A DNA stretch of 64,000 nucleotides from Dichetophora obliterata (taxonomy: Eukaryota; Arthropoda; Insecta; Diptera; Sciomyzidae). Of the stretch, positions 1-10,816 are shown one piece after another. The stretch spans positions 49,293,482 through 49,357,481 of the forward strand of contig OY986439.1 in assembly GCA_963920525.1 (NCBI GenBank). The letters run 5' to 3'. The position numbers were made by a program, and so were the translations under genes. The notes below the pieces were generated by a model. The model did no database searches, was not told where the DNA came from, and worked only from the letters and a program-made list of their open reading frames with translations. Numbering within the stretch: position 1 is the first letter of the stretch; every line of letters begins with the position of its first letter.

Positions 1-52
1 GCTTGTGAAAACCCTCAATATATCAATGAAGATAAATTAATGCATTGGATAT

Positions 53-85
53 AAAAAGGGCGTGAGAGCCTTTCACGCCCTTTTT
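53..85. repeat. Perfect 13-bp inverted repeat followed by a T run
   Basis: The arms AAAAAGGGCGTGA (53-65) and TCACGCCCTTTTT (73-85) are perfect reverse complements around a 7-base loop, and the right arm runs on into more T. The shape imitates a bacterial rho-independent terminator. In this eukaryotic, gene-free setting it is more likely a chance or element-derived hairpin. It lies just outside the mariner that starts at 111. Confidence 0.6.
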
Positions 86-110
86 TCATGTATAGCAGAT
101 AATGATTATA

Positions 111-1407
111 CAGGGTCCACCATCTAACGTTTTTTTTTCAACTAGTGCTTATTTCGTGAATGGTAACACTTAGCTCATGTCTGATGTGGCAGATAATTAG
201 TTTTATCTTTCCGCTGAACGAATATGGTTGTGTATACACTTGCACAACGCTGGGAAATATTGCGACATTACTTTGAAAATCATGATAATGTTGCAGAATG
301 TGTGCGAAAATTGCGTACGGATTTTGGAAGAAGAGAAGCACCGTCAGCTCCGTATGTTCGTTATCTTGTGAAAAAAGTGAAAGAAACTGGCATCCTCAAC
401 GATAAACCAAAGCGTGAAAAACCAAAAGCAGTGCGTACACCCGAGAATATTGCTGCTGTGGCAGAAAGTGTGCGTGAAGCGCCATAAACATCAATTCACC
501 GCCGTTCTCAACAATTGAACATTTCGGAGACATCATTGAGACGAATTTTGCATAAAGACCTTGGTATGACGCCATACAAAGTCCAATTGGTTCAGGAGTT
601 GAAGCCAACTGACCATCAAATGCGTTTTCGCTTCGCTAAGTGGGCCTGCGATCGACTTACAGAAGATGCCGATTTTGCCAAAAAAATCATCTGTTCAGAT
701 GAAGCTCATTTTGATCTTGGCGGGTATGTAAACAAGCAAAATTGTCGCATTTGGGGCACAAAAAACCGCACGCATACATTGAAAAGCTGCTGCACCCAAA
801 ACGAGTCACTGTTTGGTGCGGATTTTGTTCCAGATGCATAATTGGGCCATTTTTCTTCGAAATTGAGCAAAGAGTGACCGTTATAGTCAATGGCGATCGT
901 TATCGGGCCATGTTGAAAGAATTTTTGTTCACAAAAATTGATGTGGGGGATATTGGCAACATTTTGTTTCAACAGGACGGCGCTACGTGCCACACAGCCG
1001 AAGCTACACTCGATGTTTTGCGCCCTGTTTTTGAAGATTGCATTATCAGCCGCAGAGCTAATGCCGTTTGGCCACCTTTGAGCTGCGATTTGACACCGTT
1101 GGACTATTATTTGGGGGGTGCCCTCAAAGATAAGTGTTACGCCGATAAGCCAGAGTCAATTGACGCTTTTAAGGACAATATTTGTGAAGCCATTGATGAA
1201 ATACCGCTGCACACAATCGATAATGTGCTTAAAAATTGAACCGATCGTGTAGGCTACTGCATGGCCAGCCGAGGCAGCCATTTGAATGAAATTATTTTCC
1301 ATTATTAACCGGAAGGATTGTACTTTCAAATAAAAAAGAAATTTGAGAAAATATTTAGTAGTTTTTTTATAGAATTTTCAAAAAAAAAAGTTATTTGGCG
1401 GACCCTG
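111..1407 (+). mobile_element. DD41D mariner-like element with both ends and TA target duplication
   Basis: The element starts CAGGGTCCACCA and ends in TGGCGGACCCTG, which are inverted repeats with one mismatch over the first 12 bases. It is flanked by TA at 109-110 and 1408-1409, the target duplication expected of the IS630-Tc1-mariner superfamily. Total length is 1,297 bp, normal for a full-length mariner, with a single transposase gene filling most of it. The element is structurally complete but cannot encode its own transposase; with both ends present, it might still be mobilised by a transposase from another copy. Confidence 0.9.
224..1308 (+). pseudogene. DD41D mariner transposase, broken by two stops and a frameshift
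   Basis: The product would bind the element's inverted repeats and catalyse cut-and-paste transposition. The start is the ATG at 224, opening MVVYTLAQRWEILRHYF, an N-terminal helix-turn-helix region. Catalytic Asp 1 is in SDEAHFDL (698-700), Asp 2 in QQDGATCHTA (976-978) and Asp 3 in TPLDYY (1102-1104). The last two are 42 codons apart, so 41 residues lie between them: the DD41D spacing known for the rosa/Visitor group. Damage: a TAA at 485-487 where the family reads Ser, a one-base deletion near 761-767 that changes frame, and a TGA at 1237-1239 where a Trp is expected. The residue before the final Gly of the YYLWG-type motif is also Gly instead of Trp. Beyond the last stop the frame stays open for 22 codons to a TAA at 1306-1308, the probable original C-terminus. 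All three catalytic Asp codons survive. Confidence 0.92.
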
Positions 1408-1546
1408 TATTATCATAAGCTAGCGTGCAGCAGAGTTTCACATCGAAACGAAGAACTTTAGAGTCGTTTTATGCAAAAAGAGCGTGTGTCTTGACTATAC
1501 ATGAATAAGACGAGCTCGACTTCTATCGGATCAAGAAATATATTAA

Positions 1547-1912
1547 ACTAGCTGACCCGGTGTGCTTCGCTACTCCCCTCGTTATAAAATAAAATTAAAA
1601 GTATTTATATATTTTTCACGCCATCGAATTTTCGAAATAAGTCCACCCCAGTGCCACCTACCGTGTCCATTTATACACAAATTATTTTCTTATGATCAAA
1701 CAAACATACATTCTGAATTTCAGTTAAATTGGTCCATAAATTCAAATTTTCGATATAAGTCCACCCCAGCGCCACCTATCGGGTCCAAATATAGCCTATG
1801 TCACCCACCGTACCAAGATGAACATTACCTGAAAATTTCATCAAAATCGGCCCAGCCGTTTTGGAGTCCATACGTTACATACATACACACATCCTATTTT
1901 ATATATATAGAT
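1547..1912. repeat. Dispersed repeat with a tandemly duplicated internal segment
   Basis: The segment begins with ACTAGCTGACCCGG, continues GTGTGCTTCGCTAC and ends in an ACATACATACAC run and TATATATATAGAT. This start and tail are of a kind I recognise from dispersed repeats in arthropod genomes, but I cannot assign the class. A stretch of about 43 bp (AATTTTCGAAATAAGTCCAC onward) at 1625-1669 recurs at 1744-1787 with few differences. An open stretch at 1562-1963 crosses both copies and has no recognisable protein signature. Confidence 0.5.
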
Positions 1913-4900
1913 ATACCCATAATATCCCAAAAAAATTTATTTAATTGGCTTGGAAATTTATAAGAAAAGGTAGGTAGGATGGCTCTTTAAGAAAAAGAAT
2001 GGGCTACTGATGAATATTAATGGAAGAATAACGAAGTAAGAGACGACAAGGTGAAGGTACCAAACATTAAATTTTTTACTTTTTTTTTAATTTTATTTCA
2101 TTTATTTTTTATTTTTTTTGTAAAGTTAATGTTTAGGTCAAATTTTATTAAAATTATTGTAAATGTATATTTTAAAAGTGAGTTGGGTTCCTTTTTCTTT
2201 ATCAGTAGCTCATTTTTTTTCTTAAAAAGTCATCTTTATGCATAAAATAATAAACTGTGCATATTTTGGTGTCTTCTATTTTTGCAAATTTTTTTAAGGA
2301 TTTTTCGATTTTATTTTTCACTGAAAAAAATGATTTCTCTTTTTATATTTTCTTTGATTGCAAAAAAAAATAGTCACTTGACAAGCAAAATTAATGAATT
2401 AAATTTTAGAAAATTTATTTTTCTTTAATTTGATATTTATTCTAACCAAATCGGTAATTAAAACTTAAGATATGGTAAAATTTATGGAGCTATATCCAAA
2501 AAATAGTGTTAGCAATTTAAAAATATATATCTCGAAAACCTAACCATAGAAAAATTTTTATTGCGATTTTCGTGTTCAACGGTCCACAATCTATAAGAAA
2601 AAATAGTGGCGTACCGATCACAAAAATTGTGGCGCATAGTGTTATATAGAAGGCTAATGATTTGACACTTGTTCGAACAAATTCGTAAGAACTTTAACGT
2701 TCGTATCGGCCATTTAATCAAATGAAATTAAAGCAGCAGTTATTTTTAGATCAAGCCTTTAACTCTACCAGGGTTGCCATCTGTTCGAGTTGCTTTTTAT
2801 TTTTTCGATATTCATTGGAGTTTGAAGAGTCTGCCGAAGTGCACCATAGAATTAAAAAATGTTGCTTCGCTAGAAGCTAGTAATTAACTGGTGTTTCCTA
2901 AGCAGCCTGTCTAATTTGCTATGGGATTGGCTCTATAAAGAGTTGTTGTTGTTGTTGCCTTCTTCAAACTTACTTGATCTATAAAGCTCACAATCAAAAT
3001 CATGTTAAAATATACTTTCTTGTTGGATATAAAATATAGCACACAATTATAATGTAGCTCATAATCATTCATTTATCATTTTTTCGTCTCCTCTACAAGA
3101 AAATTTTTTTCAAAGTCTTTAATTTTGAGAAAATTTTACAATTTGTAAAGTTGGTAAAAAAATGAAAAAAAAAAAACCTTAAAATTTTGCAGTCGAATAG
3201 TTCACAGCAGCATTGTCATAGGTGCATGGTGCATGAAAAAGAAAATTAATAAATAATTTGTACTAATTTTAAATACAAATATTGAGATATCTATAGTTTT
3301 CTGTGTTTTTTCCTTAATAAATGTGAAAAATTTGTAAAAATTGTTTGCATTTAATAATAAATTCAAAATTGTACAAAATTATATTTTACACAAATTATAC
3401 TTTTTATATTGCAGCTAAAATTTTCTTTACCATTAAAATGTTATTTTTTTGCACTAAAGTAGCTCATAATTAATTAGATATTCCAATAAACAAACTGGAA
3501 ATAGCAGCGTTAAAAAATTCAAAAGCTATTTAACAATCTATCACATGAAGGTATTATTTAGTTTATGGCACGCGAGCTGATGATATTCTAGACAACAAGT
3601 TATAATTCTATTAATCAGCTATAATAACCTGTTTGCAATACTAGAAATAAAAACTTTTATTAGATACTATATTCTTAACAAATTGTAGATACGTATTTTC
3701 AAATAAACGGCTTGTGGACTAAAATAATTTTTTTTATTGCAGCTCAACTCAAAGGTTACATTCAGTTAGTGCCGAGATCAAGTCCCAAAAAATGGCGTGC
3801 AACAAACTTAAAACAACTACCTACATCTACGAACTTAATAACAACTGACAAGAAAATTGCTGTCATGGCAAGCTATGATCTCGCTAATGGAAGCAAAAAC
3901 TTTTTGAATTTCATGTAAACAGGAAGCATTTCGAAATGTGTTCAACGGGCAAAAATTAGAGTCATCCTTAAATATTGACAACTTTTAGATGATGAATTCA
4001 ATGCGCGTGCTTTAAAATGCTCACAAATTCTCATCACATAGCTGCTGAACTTGTTGTCCTGGAAAAAGGATGCCTTTCAGCATGGTAAACAATTGCTTGC
4101 ATTATTTCGATGCTGATGATGAGGATGATAATTATGATGACGAAAATCATTGCTACTTATAGGTTAGCTGCGACAAGCCACGCTTAAGTGTCTGTCGTAA
4201 TGTGGGCGTTGCGTGGAGTGGGCGGTGTTGGTAGCATAGCGCATACCTCCTTTGATTACCAAACGAAATGATGTTAAAATTAATGTCAATATTGTGAAAA
4301 TCTCATTGATTGATGCTGGACAAACATTGCTGACGCACTGAAATCGAGTCTAGTTGTGCCAGAAAGTGAGAAAGAAGTAGCACAAATTTTCATGCATGTG
4401 TAAAGATTGCTGGATTTTTTTATAAATGTTGTTATTTTGTTATTGTTTTGCTGTGACAAAAGCAGCAATGGCTTCATTGGGCAATTTTTCTAATTTAATT
4501 TTGTTTTAGCTTAAGATGTCAAAATCTGCAAAAATGTCAGACAAAAAGGAAAACAAAAACAACAACAACAACAACAATAACCTTTTGCATTAAACCCTAT
4601 ATTTAGCAGTTTTTGAAACTTTTATATAGACATTAGCAGAAAGGCATTGTTGTATTCAGAAGACCCATTTTGTTGTGTCCCAGTTGTTGTTTCAAACACT
4701 TCAAAAACACAAAAGGTCTTTGAAAGAGCAACGAAGTAAGCAAAAAAAAAAAAAAAAAGAAAAGAATGACCTTTTCATTTAAGCTAAACAAGAGGTCAAA
4801 TCAAATAAAAAATATAACAGCAAATAAAAGAAAAGTGAACCTAAAATCTAGCCCGACTTGTTGAGAATTCAAATGGCTAACCGAATTACCTTTTTTTTCT

Positions 4901-5932
4901 TTTTTTTTTTCTTTGTCACTGAGTTATTCAAATAGATATTTCAGTTGTTGTTCTTATGGATATTTTAATGTTTCTTTTGAGTTTCTTTTATTTGTTTCTG
5001 TGGTTGTTGCTGTTCTCCTACTAAAATTCAGTTAACTATTGGCCAACACAGCTGTTTGCATTTGGTTTTGACATACTTTTGACCTTCATATATTTTTTCT
5101 TGCTTTTAGGCTAAGAATATAAAATACCTTATAGACATATAAATATATATTTCATAAGCTTATGCTGCAGGAAAGTTATAAGGCACACAAATGCATGAAA
5201 GCAAAATAATAATCGCCGTATTACAGAAATGAAAGTGTTTAGACCTACCATTTTGATGACCTAAAACTATATAAATATGCATTTTTAAAATGCTATTAGG
5301 GCATTTCCTGCTCTCCTAACATTCGTTCATTTAATTCCATAATTTAAGGTATAAACTAACGAACAAAAACTATTCTTTAAAATGGATTCTTACCGTAAGA
5401 ATAATCAACATTTCTGCAAATGAAAGTTTATTTACTTTTATTAATATGTAATTTATTATTTCCAGAAAAGTTAATTTGTTTATCAGCGAAAATAAATGAA
5501 GTAAATATAGTTCCTTATAAATAAAAAGGAAATGGTGTTCGTTGGATGCCGATGCAATCATAAACGGCTCAACTAATTTTTTGAAGTGAAAACTTCATAA
5601 GGCGCTTTGAGCGATTTTTGTATGCGATTTGGTAATGGAAAATCGTATGGTTTCACGTCATCACATCAGCGAGCAGTTTTCGTAATCAAGCTTAAGCTTT
5701 AAGTTTATTATACTGTAGAAGCGATAAGAAATCTTCCAAAAGAAATGCATTGCGTTTTTACAGCGTAAAGGTAGCGAAATTTTGTTTTCGATGGTTAGTA
5801 CGCTGTTGAACCGAAAAATTTGTCCAATGCAGCCAAGTTCACAACCATGATTGGAGAGTTAAACTGTCGAAATTTCGCTGTCTTTTATATGTCCGTACAT
5901 TTAAACGGCGCGGAAATTTTACATTAAAACAA
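1913..5932. other. AT-rich non-coding stretch
   Basis: No gene is supported. The stretch holds T-rich and A-rich tracts (for example poly-A at 4741-4758), a CAA run near 4557-4578, one copy of the TTG-bearing dispersed repeat (2888-3015) and a possible hAT-type end CAGGGTTGCCATCTG near 2769. Short open stretches, such as 3712-3918 on the plus strand, show no family signature. The composition fits an intron or intergenic DNA of a fly. Confidence 0.55.
2888..3015 (+). repeat. TTG-bearing dispersed repeat, copy 1
   Basis: The core reads GCTATGGGATTGGCTCTATA, then AAGAGTTGTTGTTGTTGTTG and CTTCAAACTTACTTGATCTA, and ends near AATCAAAATCATGTT. Two further copies lie at 54001-54112 (same strand) and 26370-26455 (opposite strand). 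The three share the unique sequence on at least one side of the TTG run, so this is a dispersed repeat containing a microsatellite rather than an isolated microsatellite. Class unknown. Confidence 0.6.
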
Positions 5933-6460
5933 TACCCAGCAGGAATTGGACCAATCTGTCTTCGAAGATGTCTTCGGGACATGTAAGTTTCTTGCAAGAT
6001 GAATTGACTCATTCCAAGACATTTTTATACAAAATTCCACTTTGGTTTGCAAGATATTTTGTTGATATGTCTTCAACGATGGCGTCAAGCCACGTTTTGC
6101 TAAGCGGATGCATATAAACAAAACCATCCGCTCTCAGTGGTAGATATTTACATTTTTACACTCAGAGAGCGTAAAAAAGAGAGTTTATAATACATAAATT
6201 ATATAATGCAATATAATATAAATTATAAATAGATATAAATAAATATAAAATATAAGTTAAACAATATTTAAACAACACCGAAAATTAAAATTGAAATCAA
6301 ATACGCATGCGAATTTAAATCACAACTGACTGTCAATCGTCTCGATGATTCCGAATTACAAATACAATTTGAATAATGGACATATGATGAAAATATGCAT
6401 ACGTGTCTAGCAGAGCATCCACATTCACCTCTGAGCATTACAAAAACAGTTTATTGATGA

Positions 6461-6916
6461 GAGCACATCTAAGGCGCCTGTTATACGTTCAATATTTATT
6501 GTAATACTTGAATCGTAATCCAAATTCATGGATTGATGAATCGCGGTTGAATGCTACACGTTCAATATTTATCGCGTCAGTATTTATACAATTTTTGCTA
6601 AGTGTGTTCACGAAAACCTAACTGCACAAGTACTCAAATGCACAGGCAAGTGAATACCGTGAATACAGCTAATTTTTATTTCACCGCCTACTGCCGTATC
6701 GTGTATTGATAACACAAAATATGCTACACGTTCAATATTAATTGAGAGTTTTGCCATCCGCGATTTAGATTTAAAAATATTTAAATATTTTGCGATCTGG
6801 ATCACGATCCGTTAATATATGCAATATTGTGATATGCAGCTACACGTTCAATAAATATCACGATACTGTATATTGATCAGTATATATTGAGCGTGTACCA
6901 GGCGCCTAAGATGCTC
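6461..6916. mobile_element. MITE with GGCGCCTG inverted ends and internal CTACACGTTCAATATT repeats
   Basis: The left end GAGCACATCTAAGGCGCCTG and the right end CAGGCGCCTAAGATGCTC are inverted repeats; the similarity continues inward as TATACGTTCAATAT / ATATTGAGCGTGTA. The motif CTACACGTTCAATATTTAT recurs in direct orientation near 6484, 6552, 6722 and 6840. The element is flanked by two diverged copies of an 80-90 bp sequence (about 6385-6460 and 6917-7000), much too long for an ordinary target duplication. No protein is encoded. Confidence 0.7.
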
Positions 6917-7005
6917 GCTGAAAATATGCAAACGAGTCTTTCAGATCATCCACATTGATCTCTAAGCATTAAAAAACAATTTTTTTATGAGAGAACATTC
7001 AACAA

Positions 7006-7404
7006 GGGTTCTCATCTAAGCATGTAACTGACCCGTAAACATTGTAAACCTTGTGAACTTACATGCGCGTAAGCTACCTATCAAAATTTGTATGGGTGTG
7101 AGTTTACATCATTTCCGAGCCTATTTTGTAGTGTAAACTTGCATGCAAATCTACGTGTGTGAATGGGGGTTGTCTTTGGCGCTAATCATTACATATTTAA
7201 AGTAGTTGGAGTAAATATGAACACGTTTTATTTATTTTTCTATGTTAATGAAGGTTTTCAAAAGATTTAAAATTTAAAAAATTCATAATGTTGTCGTAGC
7301 CGCAGCCGCAATTTTGTCGACATTTACGCTATTTACACTTTATCGCTCATCAAAAGTTTAAATGCTATACATGTTTACTTGTTTACATGCTTAGATGAGA
7401 ACCC
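7006..7404. mobile_element. MITE family GGGTTCTCATCTAAGCATG, copy 1
   Basis: The ends GGGTTCTCATCTAAGCATGT and ACATGCTTAGATGAGAACCC are perfect inverted repeats of 20 bp. The element has no coding capacity. A second, inverted copy lies at 40109-40466; the two align over nearly their whole length, for example around ACTTTATCGCTCATCAAAAG. Having both copies defines the ends of the family. No unambiguous target duplication is visible, although sequence like TTAAT occurs next to several ends. Confidence 0.85.
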
Positions 7405-7818
7405 GTAATGTTTTTTGCTGACAGTATATTGACTTGTCTTGCAGAGTGTCAGCGTTCACTCTGAGTATGCGTACTTGGCCTTCGAGACGGCTTCGAAGAC
7501 TTCGTCTTTGAGGATCCATAATCCAACTGGGTAATGTTCAACTAACACATTCAACAAACACGTCAATGGTAAGTATGTGTTAGAGTTCAGTCTATAACTA
7601 AATTTCGCGTGCAGAATTATATGCCTAAAATTTTTCGTTCCTACAGAATACTAAGCTTTAGCATTAAGTGAGTAACGAGTAATTGATATATATAAAACTA
7701 ACGAGTATTTCGCTACTTTGCGCTCTACTCTTTAATGAAGACACAAACTCAAAACAATGTGCAAAGTCAGGACACGATCCAATCTTTCGTTTTTAATGTT
7801 TTATGTGATTTTTAATAG

Positions 7819-7973
7819 GGCAGTTCACGATCTAGTTGCATCGTTGCAAATGCAAAATAAACAGCTTTTACAAAAACAAAAAGCATATGTTGCAAAAGCT
7901 TTTCAATGCTTTTTGTTTTTGTAAAAGCTGTTTATTTTGCATTTGCAACGATGCAACAAGATCGTGAACTGCC
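7819..7973. mobile_element. Near-perfect palindromic MITE, GGCAGTTCACGATC family
   Basis: The left arm (7819-7886) and right arm are reverse complements over about 68 bp with a single visible mismatch, around a short centre. The ends are GGCAGTTCACGATC and GATCGTGAACTGCC. The near-perfect pairing suggests a young insertion or homogenised arms. A diverged, longer relative with related ends lies at 56268-57075. TTAATG-like sequence occurs on both sides, but the target duplication is not clean. Confidence 0.85.
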
Positions 7974-8021
7974 TTAATGATTTATGTGATAGTCAAAACA
8001 ATATTCTAAATATGCAGCTCT

Positions 8022-8747
8022 ACACAGAGAAAACTGTTTGCTAAATTTATATTGTGGTTAAGAAAAACTTGCGCTTAAATCTCAGCCACTTCAAAATTAG
8101 TCTAGATTTCACCAAAAACTAATCAAAATTTGCTATTCCCGTTTATAATAACTAAAATTTTGCTTGAATTTAGACAAAATTTTGCTAAGTTATTATAAAC
8201 TGAAAAAGAACATTTCTACTTAATTCAAGCAAATATTTGCTAAGTTATTATAAATTAGAATAGCAAATTTTGATTAGTTTTTGCTGAAAGCTAGCATATT
8301 TTTGAAGGGAAATAATTATTAGCATTAAATTAAATTGACAAACTACCACCATCTGGAGATTTGAGCCTCGGCCGCGTGAGTGTAAGTGCATGGGCTTATC
8401 CATTTGACCATCGCAGTTGTTAACCAATTGTCGCCTTGTTTTCTTCATTAAGATTAAACGTGTGCTCGTGTTTTTAGAAGAAATTTCATTGAATTTAGTA
8501 AAAATTTTCTATTTGAGTTTATAATAACTTAGCAAACATTCGCTTGAATTAAGTAGAAATGTGCTTTTAGAGTTTATAATAACATAGCAAAATTTTACTT
8601 GAATTTTATCAAAATTTTGCTTTTTGTTAAATACATGACGAGTGAATACAATTAAGCAATCTCTTTTTAAAATCACACAGTGATTGAGCAAAGTTTGATT
8701 TTAAGCAAAACATTTGCTTGATTCAAGCAAAATAATTGTCTCCGTGT
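8022..8747. mobile_element. MITE with ACACRGAGA ends and multiple internal inverted repeats
   Basis: The left end ACACAGAGAAAACTGTTTGC pairs imperfectly with the right end, whose reverse complement is ACACGGAGACAATTATTTTG. Inside, units built on TTTGCTAAGTTATTATAAA and its complement TTTATAATAACTTAGCAAA recur near 8130-8270 and 8515-8600, often next to GCTTGAATT. A tRNA-like segment is embedded at about 8335-8440. A block with a similar CTTGAATCAAGCAAA vocabulary lies at 58260-58760. No protein is encoded. Confidence 0.65.
8335..8440 (-). repeat. tRNA-like SINE head inside a MITE
   Basis: Read on the minus strand, GATGGTCAAATGGATAAGC resembles a tRNA D-arm/A-box, and GGCTCAAATCT about 45 bases later resembles a T-arm/B-box. 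No convincing full cloverleaf with a paired acceptor stem is seen, so this is called a tRNA-derived SINE fragment and not a functional tRNA. Confidence 0.4.
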
Positions 8748-9548
8748 AACAAATATTGCCTGTGCAAACAAAAACAGTTGAGAAGGAGACAAAAATTGTT
8801 GTCTATATGAGAGGTCTAGATAAAAAAAGCGTTAAAAAACAACTGATATCAATACATATAAAAAACAAAGCACTCTCTGCCTGTCTGTCTGTGTGAAGAT
8901 TATAGACTCCGAAACTACAGAATCGATGGAGCTGAAATTTTGGCAATCGATTTGTTTCAGATACGAAATGGTTTAGGTTTTTTCCTCACCCCTTTTACTG
9001 CCCATAAATTAATTAAAAAAATTTTGCCTAAAGGTTTGTAATTTTTACAAAATATACTTTGTAAAAAGTTCAAATATCTGTTCTCTGCTCAAATATCAAA
9101 TTAAATATATCTGAAAAAATTGGCCCAAAAACATTAGTTAGTAAATTATTTGATTTTTTACTTTAATTTTCTATGATTCAAATACAAATTTTAAATGTTT
9201 GATAGTTTAAATCATTCTTGGTTTTAAATACAAATTCTAGTTGTTTGATAGTTTAAAATCGTTTATTGAGCTTTAGGTCAGATTAGAACAATTAATTGCT
9301 CTAACAAATTTTTTCTAAAGAAACAACAAGAACAACATTTCCAATATGATAAAGTTGTGCTTTAGTTACGCCCACTTGTGGTGCGTATGTGTCTCGTAAC
9401 TCGAGAACGGATTGTTCGAATTTCACGCTTTTTGGATTGATGGATTTGTACTAGCCTAAGAAAGGATTCTATGGAGGAAAAAATTGGACGTGACACCTCC
9501 TATAACACCCAAATTTGCGATACCGAATAGCTTTGGAGTTATAGGTCG
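8748..9548. other. Non-coding stretch with CTGTCTGTCTGTG-type repeat remnants
   Basis: No gene is supported. Near 8878-9000 a CTGTCTGTCTGTGTG run is followed by sequence containing AATCGATGGAGCTGAAATTT, of a sort that recurs dispersed in fly genomes. A related style of sequence is seen again near 30265. Around 9170-9260 a short segment (ATACAAATTYTARNTGTTTG) occurs twice. Confidence 0.4.
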
Positions 9549-9616
9549 CACTACCTCGAAATTTGGTATTTGACCACAATTTCACTACCTCGAAATTTGG
9601 TATTTGACCACAATTT
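9549..9616 (+). repeat. Exact 34-bp tandem duplication
   Basis: The 34-base unit starting CACTACCTCGAAATTTGG occupies 9549-9582 and is repeated without change at 9583-9616. Exact identity indicates a recent slippage or unequal exchange event. Function unknown. Confidence 0.9.
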
Positions 9617-9774
9617 ACACGTGCCTTTTCACTGGTAACATTTTATGGGCGTTCGACAAGGGGGCGATATTTTTTTAGTTTTTTAAAAGATCAAAGAACC
9701 AAGACGAGCGCCTTATACAAACAAGGTTTGGTCTTGGACCTGAAAGGAAAGAGATAGATTTATTTAGAGGAATT

Positions 9775-10068
9775 GATTGGAACAGTACGTCAATTATTGA
9801 TTAAGCGAAACAACCATGAAAGACAATTTGAATTGTTTTTAACCCAGGCTAGTGTTATGCCTTCACCTCGGCAAGCATTTCCAGCCCTTAGTTGTTCCTG
9901 TCCTTTAATTCCACATTTTTCACAATTTAGTTGTGTGTTTTTAGTTTTCCATAATTCATAAATGTAGGAAAGAACAAAGAAAGTAGAAAGAACCATGCCC
10001 GAGCTCAGATTCAAACCAGGGACCTCTGGGTTAATAGTCTAGCGCGCTCTCCACTAGACTACAAAGGC
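9775..10068 (-). repeat. tRNA-derived SINE (second family), minus strand
   Basis: On the minus strand the head reads GGCCTTTGTAGTCTAGTGG, with TAGTCTAGTGG fitting the RNA polymerase III A-box. GGTTTGAATCT about 50 bases later fits the B-box (10010-10020). The tRNA-like head is followed by an unrelated tail towards 9775. The tail border is a guess. It directly abuts a truncated SINE of the first family at 10085-10210. Confidence 0.55.
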
Positions 10069-10084
10069 CGATGATCTAATAGCT

Positions 10085-10210
10085 TTGTGACGTCGAAGAT
10101 AAATATCTATTCAATTAAAAAATCTGTCTGACATGGGAATTAAAACCGAACTACCACGGTTCCTTAGCTTACGGACCACGCACTCTATTGAGTAAGCTTC
10201 GGCTGCCACT
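10085..10210 (-). repeat. Truncated tRNA-derived SINE (first family), minus strand
   Basis: On the minus strand AGTGGCAGCCGAAGCTTACT, then AGAGTGCGTGG and TTTTAATTCCC, follow the head of the SINE at 12266-12602, and the following CAGACAGATTTTTTAATTGA matches that copy too. The similarity stops where the neighbouring SINE begins, so this copy lacks most of its tail. The A-box and B-box are mutated. Confidence 0.6.
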
Positions 10211-10620
10211 AAAATGGGTGTTGAACTAGGAGGCGTGGCAGAAACGCGTCGGGTTTCAGCTAGTTGCCTATAGAGAAAAATTTACACCTTGAATTTTGAC
10301 TTCGAAAAACCAAATTGTAGTGAGTAATTGTAGTAGTAACAAAAGAAAATTTTGTATCTTATTTTTCTGTTATTACAATTAATACCTATATAGAAAAACT
10401 AACAGGCTTTTTTGGTTTAAAAAAAAATTTTATTTTTTATCAAAAAAACTAAAAGGTACAAAAGTTTTTGAAAAATTAAAGCCTCTTCCTTAAAATGCAA
10501 ATATGTGTTTTGAAAACTTGCAAAAACCAGCACCTAAATGTTTGTATAAACTAAGCTTTCGTATACCGTTATTTTTCACAATCATCGACTTTTCATACAA
10601 AAATATGGTGTTGTGTAGAG

Positions 10621-10806
10621 GGGGGTAATGTCGTGCACTCAACTTTAAAGTGCTCGTAAAGCCGTTCATGACAAGCGAATACAACGAGTAAGCATCCGAT
10701 CGAAAGATAATTTGGTTGGTAACATTTATGTGTAACAATATTCGTGTAGCATGAAATCGTGTTAGTAGAAATTAAAAAAAAAAAAATGTGCACGACATTA
10801 CCCCCC
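10621..10806. mobile_element. MITE ending GGGGGTAATGTCGTGCAC
   Basis: GGGGGTAATGTCGTGCAC at the left (10621-10638) and GTGCACGACATTACCCCC at the right (from 10788) are perfect inverted repeats 186 bp apart. Only 10 bases separate this element from a further inverted copy of the same end at 10817. No protein is encoded. Confidence 0.7.
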
Positions 10807-10816
10807 TCAAAATTTG

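Larger units (their letters stand above)
5933..7533. mobile_element. Possible composite inverted-repeat element with TACCCAG ends
   Basis: The left end TACCCAGCAGGAATTGGACC and the reverse complement of the right end (TACCCAGTTGGATTATGGAT) match over the first seven bases and partly beyond. Just inside each end are similar stretches containing GTCTTCGAAG or its complement. Two other MITEs (6461-6916 and 7006-7404) lie inside. No coding region is recognisable. I could not settle the target duplication, so the borders are tentative. Confidence 0.45.

Noticed and set aside
53..90. Rho-independent terminator of a bacterial gene
   Set aside because: No bacterial gene is nearby and the whole window has insect transposon content.
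1562..1963. 133-codon open stretch as a gene
   Set aside because: It lies on a dispersed repeat, spans both copies of a tandemly duplicated 43-bp segment and reads into a microsatellite-like tail.
9990..10068. Functional tRNA on the minus strand
   Set aside because: The B-box is mutated (GGTTTGAATCT) and the 5' and 3' ends do not form a convincing acceptor stem; better explained as a SINE head.
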